The notes below the pieces were generated by a model, which saw only the letters and a program-made list of their open reading frames with translations, was not told the origin of the DNA and ran no database searches. 64,000 nt of DNA from Chara braunii (taxonomy: Eukaryota > Streptophyta > Charophyceae > Charales > Characeae): positions 771,730 to 835,729 of the forward strand of contig BFEA01000273.1 of assembly GCA_003427395.1 (NCBI GenBank). The letters run 5' to 3'. Below are positions 56,000 to 64,000 of the stretch, one piece after another; positions within the stretch are counted from its first letter, which is position 1; each line of letters opens with the position of its first letter. A program made the position numbers and the translations under genes.

Positions 56000-58860
56000 T
56001 TTCTCGATTGGCGTGTTTTCTCATGATTAAAAGTTTGTTTTATGGTTATTATTTGTTGGCTTAATATTAGTTGTTTTTACTCCGACGTTCCGTTGACTTA
56101 AGGCAACGACGGATTTAGCTGTCTTCACGCGAGTCAAGGGCCTTGAGCATGCGCCTCCATCACGTTGGCTTACGTGTTCTCTGAGTGACCGGGATGCTGG
56201 CGAGGGTCCTTGGTCCCACCGCCTTGGAGGGCGGACCGGGGAGTTCAAAGCACAAGCGTACCAGTGGGTGATTAGCTTGCGAAGTTGAAGGGCCTGAATG
56301 GTGTGGGTCATTGTGCATGCCCGGCTTATTGTCCATGGTCTGCTATTGGCCGCTGAGACCCGACAGTCATAGCTACACCTGGGCTCAAGGCGGCCCGAGA
56401 TACCCTAGGAAGGGGCACACGGCAATATAAGTCGTAGTCCGCGTAGAGTCCCTGCCTAGTACAGGTTTTTAGTCTCCCATTCGGATCTTGATTAGTACTG
56501 CAAGGACCTGTATTGGGGGCCTGTTTTAGCCTTCGTGCGAATGGTTGGCCTTGCAGCAAGGCCCGTACCCTCCTATTTGACGTTACATAAGAAGATTGCC
56601 CGAACAACCGGGGATAGGTCGCGAACCTTGGCGCTACGCACTCTTCCGAAGTAAAGAGATAGCAGGTGAATAGATAAACACTTTGAGCGGATTCCCAAGT
56701 TTTTTAGTAACCAACATCCTGTTGTCGGGCGGCGCATCGTCGGAGTCTTCGGGTTAGAGCATGAGTAGTGTCAGGCAAATAAAGGAGAAAGGCGAATGTA
56801 GTCAAACTCAGAGTCGCGCTAAGTGCGTTGGGAAGCGGAACTGAAGATGGCGGAAAAGAGAGTTGTGTAACTTAGTGAGTCCTCGATGAAATTTGGCAAG
56901 GGAGAAAGCGAATTCGGGGTTATCACCCCAGGCAAACCAAATCGTGGAGTCGGAATCTGCGCTGGAGTCGTGATATCGAGGCTACGTAGGTTGTGAATGT
57001 GCATAGTGAGAAAAGGCGAGCGAGGCGCAGCGGAAAGGAGACTGCGCGTGCGTTATTCGACTGATCGGCCGAAGGGAGAGTCCGCGTAGGGGTTTTGAGG
57101 GCTGACGGGCCCGGATCTGCGGTTAAAACAGGACTTACGCTAGTAAAGGAAGAAGTGGAAGGGTAGGAAGGTAGCGTGGTGATGGCGGAGGAAAAGAATA
57201 GAAAAGGAGCACGGGATGGATAGTGAATCTCGCCCGATTCTTATCGAAAACGGGCGATCGAAGATGTTAGACTAAGATCCCGACAGATTGTGAGTTCGAT
57301 GGTAGCCATTAGTTATTGTGATAGGATGGCGGTTACAATAGTACAGACTTCAGGGACTGCGCGATAGTAGGATGTGTTTATATCAGATGAGCCCCGATTG
57401 TTCCTTCATGAGATCGACCGAGGTAAGGCTTTAAAGCGGAGTTCAGAAGTGAGGTGTGATGGACTATAGAATTAGTTTTTGAGGGTAGTAAGTAGATATG
57501 GTGTAGTGGGAAGTACATGCTGCAAGGAGTAAAGGTAGTGCAGCCGCGCGAAGAGAGGGGAGGAGTGACAGTGGCGCAAGCCTGAGCTCAACTGTGGGAA
57601 GCGAGCACTTACCTGTGAGCGAGTCTGCCCGAGGTATGGGCAAGAATATACAGGGATAAGGGAAAGCGTTGCCGTTTGGCTTCGATCGAAGTGCTTGTCT
57701 GCATGATCACGAACGCGACATACGTTCGTACCTGATCAGCTATCAGCAGAAGATCCATTGGAGTTCCACTTACCCGGAGAAGCGTGAAGCCAGTCGCTAG
57801 CTTGGAGACTTGCCTGTCGGCCCGTGCGTTGCCTGTCCAATCGGTAACTGTGGAGTATAGCCCGTCGCGATGTAGCAGCCTTAGTTCGTCGGTCGGGCCC
57901 TGCTTATCCCACCAAGCTGGATTAGTTGCAGTCGAGTTGCAAAGACAGATACTAACCTGCTGGCCGCAGTGTTGATCAGTTGTCGCCTGGGGTTATCGGG
58001 GACCAGCCGCATGGTTGGAGGATTGCATGTCGTAGTCACTATCGACTTTGCTATATGTAGTAAGGATTGACGGGCGTGAGATCAGCAGCAGGAAGGCTGA
58101 GGACGCAGAAGACCAACTGTGAGCCAGACAGTAGTGGTTTCCTTGGCTGTATAAGTTATGTCGGGTGCTCGTAGAGCTGACGTACGTCTTGCCTGATATC
58201 GTTGAGCAAGGCATTGTGCCATTCATACCTCGATTCCTTAAATGTTGCATGCGGTTGTTGTGTAGGCGCAGCAAACAGCTGGGAAACTACAAGTTACTTA
58301 CTAGTCGATGTGCTGCTTGTTTGGCTGCGTAGGATAGCAAGGAAGGGGGGCAACCAGATTGCCTACTTACCTGTTGGTTGAGGCACTGCCACCCTGCCGA
58401 ACGGAGTGGCGGGAAGGCAAGGAAAGAACGATGGAGGGACTAAGTCTGTGGAAGAGGGGTATTGTTGTGATCTTGGAGAACCGCCAGAGAGTCACTGGCC
58501 CACACAGCGTACCTGCTGCTGGTGCGATACTCGTCATATTGTATGGTATGACTGAAGGCAAGTTCCGGGGCTGCAGGCTCACCTCTTCGTCAGCAATGCC
58601 ATTGACTGTCGAACGGAGCAGCAGCCAACCAGCCGTGAAGGTGCAGGATTGATTGTGGCCCGCACAGGGATTAAGTTCACAGAAAGAGAAGGGGGATACT
58701 GCAGCGAGATTGGGAGGGTCGCCATGAGGTCAACAACCGACGGTTTTACTTGAGTTTGGCCAAGCTGTTGTGCACTCTGGCCATCATTGCGGGGCCCTCG
58801 GGAGCACGAAGATTTCAAGGCCCTCTCCTGCAAGTTTGAGTCTGTCCCTCTCTTGTATTT
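56000..58860. other. Non-coding interior of the 7.0-kb insertion, left part
   Basis: CpG-rich sequence (56,000-57,150 most strongly), without recognisable genes. ORFs at 56,027-56,311 and 56,326-56,607 (minus) and 58,359-58,652 (plus) are short and unrecognised. Confidence 0.5.
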
Positions 58861-59309
58861 CGAGCGTCTGAAACCCCTACTTTTTCTCTTCTTACTCTAA
58901 GTCTAATTTGTGGTTACGAGAGGAAGGCGACAGGCGTGATTGCAACCCGTAGGACCGCAGCAAGACTCTGTGGGGAGTCAGCCCACCAATTGCGGGAGCT
59001 TTGCCGAAACTTAGGAGTTCTGGAGGCAGGGAACTGAAAGGCAAAGATTTCGTTTTCCCTCTATAAACCCAGTTATAACCCATTATTTGTATTCTTGATT
59101 ATGTTTTGACTGAGTATACTGAGTGCATCCCTACTTTGACTTTCAGTTTGACTTTCAGGATATGATCCAGACTAAGTAAAAGAATGTACGCGCAATGTCA
59201 GCTTTAATTTCAATGTTTTGACTGAAAGCAGATTGTGGGGTTCCAACTAGGGGAAGGATAGGGGGAAAGTTGTGTTGCTTGCATTTGACTGGGTCTATCA
59301 AAGGTTGGG

Positions 59310-60030
59310 CAAGTCTCCATAAGTTTGGGGAGGCCCAGTGCTATGTTTATTTTGAATTGCTTGGAGAACCAGACAGGTTCCATAAGTTTGGGTAGTCTCG
59401 TTGCTCTGACTTGTGAGGGCTGACTGTGATCGACTTTCAGGGACCAAGCATATTCCCTAAGTTTGGGTGGCTTGGTCGCCTTGTTTACTTTGGGTTTCTT
59501 TTCATTTTTTTTTGGTTTTGAACAAGGAGGTCTGAGCATGTTCCATAAGTTCACTCGACCTCTTCCTGCTTTGGCTTTAAGAGAAAGAACCAGGCTGAGG
59601 CCCAAACATGTTCCATAAGTTTGGGTGGTCTTGGTCCAATGTCATGCACATGCTGGAACCAAAAGGCTATAACTTGGCTATACTTTATTATTATTTTATC
59701 TAAGAACAGCCTAGTCAAACAGGGTTCATTAAGTTTGGGTGGTCTGACTATAGCTTATCACCAACTGAAGAGAGTACTAATTAAGAGTAAACTTGTGGTA
59801 CGAAGGGGCAGACTGAATCTTGAGCAAAACATGATCGGTTCAGTTATCGGTTCAGTTATATGCTACCTCAGAAGACTAAGTGCAGATAATTATATAAAAC
59901 TGGGATACTTAAACAATTCAGGGCGACAAAGGTGGCCTAGTCATATGCCCAAAAAAGAGAAGTTGTGCCCTGTGTTTGTGTATACTCAATGGCTGAGCTA
60001 GACATGTTCCATAAGTTTGGGTGGTCTAGC
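59310..60030 (+). repeat. CCATAAGTTTGGGTGGTCT motif field
   Basis: Seven copies of a motif close to CATGTTCCATAAGTTTGGG occur at about 59,316, 59,378, 59,449, 59,539, 59,611, 59,724 and 60,005, with spacings from 62 to 281 bp. The intervening bases diverge, and the motif is conserved. Confidence 0.88.
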
Positions 60031-60319
60031 TTTATGCCCCATGTACACTGGGTATAAAGGGGTGAATCATTGAAAGACTATGAACTACTGTTTGATAAGT
60101 TACCTTTGGGACGGTGAGAGTAAATACCTTCGTGGTTTGGCCTAGATGTGGCTGAATGAGGTTACTACTTAGTCTGAGATTTAGTTTGATAGGTAGTTGC
60201 TTTAGTTGCTCACCACGTGCTAGAGCTATAGGAGTTGGTTTCAATTCCTGCATTTTTTAAGGTAAGTTTTTTTTTACTTAGGTCAATTTCTGCATTTTCT
60301 GGGATATTTTAGTATACTT

Positions 60320-60930
60320 AGTCTTGTATAAATCTTTGTAAGCCACTTTCTCTATGGGAAGCGATGCCGAAATTTCTACAAAACCAAAGAGTTCGTCAAA
60401 TTTTGGCTTTCAAAAGCCCAATTTGTCTAAATTATATACACGACTTAGTAAAAATCTGGGAAGTTTCCTTTTTTAAAGGGAGTGCTGCACAATTTTTTGC
60501 TGATTCAAGGAGTTAGACGAAATTGGACTTCGGGAAATCAAAGTTATTTTCTAAACTTTGAACTTAGCTTCATATAAATCTTGGAATAACACTTTCTCTA
60601 CGGAAAGTGCTGCCAAAATTTCTACAAATCTAAAGGGTTAGTTGAACTTTGTCTTGAAGTTCGAACTCAAGTCTGGCTTCTGAGTTCCTATCTGACTTAG
60701 TATAAATTTGGGAAATCTACCTTTCTAGAGGAGATGCTGCCCAAAATTTTACTAATTCATGGAGTAAGACAAAATTTGACTTTCCAGATTTAGAGTTTAG
60801 ATTTTGTTTTCGTGTTTATAAATTTTAGGAAGGCATTTTTCCTACGGGAAGCGCTGCCGAAATTTTCTTAGTTTAGAGGAGTTAGATTACGTTTTGACAG
60901 GTGGCGACTCTGGCAATCCACCCTTAATAA
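60320..60930 (+). repeat. ~120-bp tandem repeat, five copies
   Basis: Units begin near 60,325, 60,446, 60,570, 60,695 and 60,816. Each has TATAAAT(C/T)T(T/G)GGAA followed by CTACGGGAAG(C/T)GCTGCCGAAATT and an ACAAA...AGTTAG block. They are moderately diverged from one another. Confidence 0.88.
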
Positions 60931-61639
60931 GGGAGATGCTGCCATAGGTCTACCTTGCGTTGGGCACTGGCTTAGAGGCAGGCCTAGGCTTAGCTTGTAG
61001 AAGGGTCTTGGGTGAGAATGTGTTATGGAGCTGTATCCTCCATACACTTATGAATTTAGCTTGGGGATTGACCTGTTTTGTGTTACAGGTCTTATTGATC
61101 GATTGATTCAGGATTTGGGCTAGATTCAGCTTGATCCTGCGAGGATAATCTTCTGTTATCACTGATAACAATCCAGTTGCCAATTCATCGGTCTACGACT
61201 CAACTCCAATTCATCTTCAAATCCTCAACTTAAAAGGCTTTAGCCCTGGTGTTTTTTTATTGTTTTATTAAGGGTTTCACCCGGACTTTTATTGAATGGT
61301 TATTTAGCAAAGGTACCGAGTATTTAATTATGGAAGGTTGGACAAAGGTTGGGCCTTGCATGGCTAAAGCGAGCGGTATGAGAATAGAGATTGGTTGAAG
61401 TTGACTCCGTGTAGTGTGTGGACTTTTGGTCGACTCCTTGATGTGATTGCAGGTATGCTCTGTGGTTCAGATTTTTGGATTTGACTGTTGCAATCACACA
61501 CACATATATGGATGTGAGGAGTCCCACTGTGATTGTGAGAAGTGATCGTCACATACTTATCTCCCCTTTACATATGTATATGTATGTACTTATATTAGGT
61601 GTTTGCTTGACCTGAGAGGCCCACGCTTAAGGGTTTAAT

Positions 61640-62647
61640 TGGGGTCGAGATTGAGAAAGCAAAGAAAACCCTTTTTTGTTAAATGCTTCTTAAAGATTTC
61701 TTAGGCAGACGTTGGTCCTGGGCCCGGATTCGAGGTCCTTGTCCAGGACATCGCAGTTCCTAGACTCTACACGGAAGGGATTACCCCTCGAGCAGAGCCT
61801 ATGTGCCTTGCCTACCGGGACACTCAGCCTAAACGTCGGAGGTGTCGCGGAGGCCGCACGACTATTTCTTCAGTCGTGCAATATCGTGAAGGGGTAAACC
61901 TTCACGATACTTCGAGTCTAACACTTGAGTGTCACTCGGATCCACGAGGGACCGCTTGATTATGGGCACTACAAAGTACGCCATCATTGCAACTGCTTGC
62001 GTATTCATGCATTGCTGGTCGATATGGGAATGCCCTGCGTCCGCGCGGTTTTACATTAAGTCTCGCGCGCGTCGCCTAGTCGATTTCCGCACCAGAAAGT
62101 TACAGGATGACTATTAAGGGACTAGGATTGTGTGTGTTGTTTTGTTGGTATCGTTTTTGTGTGTGTGTGTGTGTGTTTTATTTTTTTTGTTCCTAGAGTG
62201 GTGTACGCGTGGTGTGTGGGATACGCCCTAGTCGACCGACGATAGATCGCGCTTGGGACCTCAGCCCCCCAAGGCGTTGGTTCGCGTGTGGGTCCGATAG
62301 AGGCGTAAAACTGCGCGTAAACCCTATGCTACAGCGAACGGGAAACGCCCTCGGCTGGTCCACCTTTGCAATTGCAACTAATTAGCTTTCGTACTGTGGA
62401 CTGGTATCTTGGCGGGGATACGCCCACCGAAGGGAGGTGACAACTTCCATAAGGTGGAGGTAAGTCGTGCCTCGCGTAGGCCCTATCCTGTCGTAGGGGC
62501 TCGCGAGAGGTATGGCTGGCGCGCTCGGCCGGAGCGGCTTGCAGAAGCTCCATGTGTGTATCGCGACGAGGATTAGACCAACTCCTGCGTGACGCGACCG
62601 GGAGCGTCCCGCCCCGTTTTGTGCAGTGTCGGACCGATGCGCTCGAC
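61640..62647. other. Right end of the 7.0-kb insertion, CpG-rich
   Basis: The last kilobase has many CpG words (GCGCGCGTCGCC, TCGCGTAGG) and a (GT)n run at 62,158-62,176. A 62-codon frame (61,929-62,117) has a hydrophobic stretch and a basic end but no known match. Confidence 0.5.
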
Positions 62648-62652
62648 ACTGA
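62648..62652 (+). repeat. Target duplication ACTGA, right
   Basis: ACTGA immediately after GCTCGAC and before TGCCACAGTAC, the resumed integrase coding sequence. Confidence 0.8.
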
Positions 62653-63074
62653 TGCCACAGTACTTCCGGCCATGGGAAGTTCTTGACATAATGGGTTCAG
62701 ATCCAAACTTCCGGCCATGGGAAGTTCTTGACATCATGTGTTCAGATCTAGATGGCCCGTTGCAGGTGACCCATATCCCTCCTCATCTACGTACCTACCC
62801 ACACAGTCTTCCATGCCTCCAAACTCCTACCTTTCGCTCCAAGTGACAAGTTTCGATGCTGCCCCCAACCATGGATAGATACATCGTCGTCGACCAGATA
62901 GTGGAGCATAAGGTAATGGTTGTTACCATGCCTGTTGGCAGGGGTAGACCGCTGAAACCACAAATGCAATTCTGTGTAAGATTCAAGCATCATACAGATC
63001 GCAAGGAAGATCAATGGTTTACAAGGGAGGAGCTGATGAAAACAACAACCAAAGGGAAGCAACAAGTTACTTGA
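62653..63074 (+). pseudogene. Gypsy element G: integrase C-terminus and chromodomain, second half
   Basis: PQYFRPWEVLDIM continues the frame left at 55,633. A 45-bp unit (FRPWEVLDIMGSDPN) is repeated in frame at 62,662 and 62,707. After HIPPHLRTYP a shift occurs. The frame at 62,856-63,074 holds a chromodomain-like end (YIVVDQIVEHKVM ... VRFKHHTDRKEDQWFTREELM) and stops at TGA. Confidence 0.9.
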
Positions 63075-63110
63075 AGGCTTACTCAAGGGACTCTCGTAGT
63101 GAAGGAGGTG

Positions 63111-64000
63111 GTGCAAGGCATAAGGCCCTCGATCGCATTACAATTGCAAGATGTTGAGGCCCAGAAGCTTCCGAGGCCCAGGGCTCCTACAATTGAATCC
63201 CAGGCACATTCTAGAAGGGCCCTGGCCGTAGCTACTGGGATAGAGGCCGAGAAAACCAGAAGTGGTTGGCTGGACGCCACAATGTTGTTGAATTGCAGGC
63301 TGCTTGGGCGATGGTCCGACGAGAGGCAAAGGGTGTTGGCGGGGCGTTGGTGGAAGACGCTGCTTGGGCACAGGGTGTACATGGGCAGCCATAGCCGGGC
63401 TACCTGCACCCAAGCCAACATGTTGAGCGGTGGTCCTTCGGTGATGGGCACTGTGTGTGGGTGTACGACGGATGTGCGGGCGATGCATGGGGAAGGAGCA
63501 CTTACTTGATCGTGATAGGGGTGGACGCCATAGCCGGGGTCCTCATTTGTCATCGAGTAGCCGCTGATCTTCGTGGTAGGAGTCGCCTGTCAGTAGTCTG
63601 GGCGTTGAGCACCATATAGGGGAGCAACATTGGAGACAATGATGTTGGAGGCGAGGAGAGGGTTTCGTTACCAATCGACTTCATTGCTTTGCTCTTATTT
63701 GGTGTATCTAGTATGGCGTTCTGCTTTCAATTAGTGCAAACGACTTCCCGGATTTCAATGGAGTGATGCAATTTGGATTTTGTCATTCGATTCGCTCATT
63801 TTCCCTGCATTGTGTTGCCTATGATTTTGGTGTTTGGTGTGGTTGTGGTCAAAGAGGGGGAACAAGAGGATGAAAATAGGGAACAGGGAGGACGGGGGGG
63901 AGGAGGAGGAGGCTCTCTACCTTTTCTATCATGTTTTATCCCATGCTCTCTTTTCCTATTCGAATGTATCCATTTTCCAACTCCAGCCTGCACTGTGCAC
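63111..64000 (+). repeat. 3' LTR region of element G, runs off window
   Basis: A purine-rich run (GTGAAGGAGG, 63,099) precedes a TGGTGCAAGG start. The block CAGTAGTCTGGGCGTTGAGC and the word GCAGCCATAGCCG link it to the LTR region at 42,961-45,060. The right end lies beyond the window. Confidence 0.55.

Larger units (their letters stand above)
55634..62647. mobile_element. 7.0-kb non-coding insertion, giant solo LTR or LARD-like element
   Basis: It interrupts an integrase gene between EIDISRKLM and PQYFRPWEVLD, starts TGTTGGTGTGAATACCC and ends near GCTCGAC(A), so TGT...ACA ends are possible with a 4-bp CTGA or 5-bp ACTGA target duplication. Deleting it restores the frame (RKL-M-PQYF). No domain is recognised in any frame and the longest ORFs are ~130 codons. 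An early TATA (TTATATA, 55,789) is compatible with an LTR promoter. Two repeat fields lie inside: a motif field (59,310-60,030) and a ~120-bp repeat (60,320-60,930). I see no direct-repeat pair of LTRs at its ends, so it may be one very long LTR. Confidence 0.75.

Noticed and set aside
56326-56607. Minus-strand ORF of 93 codons
   Set aside because: No domain, low complexity in places, no partner frame. It is most likely chance in a CpG-rich stretch.
55860-57150. Possible organelle DNA or rRNA in the CpG-rich part
   Set aside because: I looked for conserved rRNA words, group II intron domain V and organelle genes, and found none.
59310-60930. CRISPR-like array
   Set aside because: The motif spacing is irregular and units are diverged. 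Context is a eukaryotic transposon and there are no cas genes.
61929-62117. 62-codon ORF with hydrophobic segment
   Set aside because: It is too short and unrecognised. Possible membrane peptide, but there is no supporting signal.

Overview
This window looks like TE-dominated nuclear DNA of a streptophyte (green-lineage) eukaryote. It holds long non-coding stretches, many broken Ty3/gypsy and LINE copies, single N bases, one assembly gap, TTTAGGG-type telomere-like motifs, a tRNA-iMet primer-binding site, and one spliced exon of a BIG/UBR4-like gene. From memory, the gypsy gag and pol style resembles Chara braunii, but I could not test this. There are no prokaryotic operons, rRNA genes or CRISPR arrays. 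The only host coding sequence I can defend is the BIG/UBR4-like exon on the minus strand at 21,221-21,928.

Layout. 1-7.5 kb: low-complexity and tandem-duplicated non-coding DNA, including a 267-bp repeat broken by a ~405-bp insertion with its target duplication. 7.5-9.4 kb: decayed gypsy gag (minus). 9.4-12.75 kb: LINE pieces, mostly minus strand. 12.75-16.4 kb: 3' half of a gypsy element (B, minus), whose LTR carries a solo LTR of another family (A), joined head to head to the 3' end of a plus-strand gypsy (C). 16.4-18.9 kb: LTR C and an 870-bp tandem repeat (D). 19-21 kb: another LTR B with a nested LINE fragment and an assembly gap. 21-24 kb: the BIG/UBR4-like exon and its intron. 24-30.7 kb: a long degenerate LINE (endonuclease, RT, zinc-binding C-terminus) with a telomere-like 3' UTR, a 3' hairpin and poly(A), followed by a tRNA-derived SINE that ends in the same hairpin tail. 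31.5-33 kb: third LTR B, cut by a family-A gypsy element (5' LTR 33,057-33,579, PBS, gag, PR, RT, RNase H, integrase, chromodomain to ~41.8 kb). 42-48.9 kb: gypsy E. 48.9-54.95 kb: gypsy F. 55.0-63.1 kb: an integrase gene split by a 7.0-kb insertion, then its LTR to the window end.

The main discovery candidate is that 7.0-kb insertion (55,634-62,647). It begins TGTTGG, ends near CGACA, is flanked by the direct repeat ACTGA, and removing it rejoins the integrase reading frame exactly. It has no recognisable coding capacity, looks CpG-rich at both ends, and carries two internal tandem-repeat fields. It looks like a giant solo LTR or a large non-autonomous LTR element. Other strong observations are the SINE/LINE pair with a compensated 3' hairpin, the telomere-like motif at matching places in two LINE 3' UTRs, the solo LTR A with its empty site visible elsewhere in the window, and the recurrent GCCATAGC word in several unrelated LTRs.
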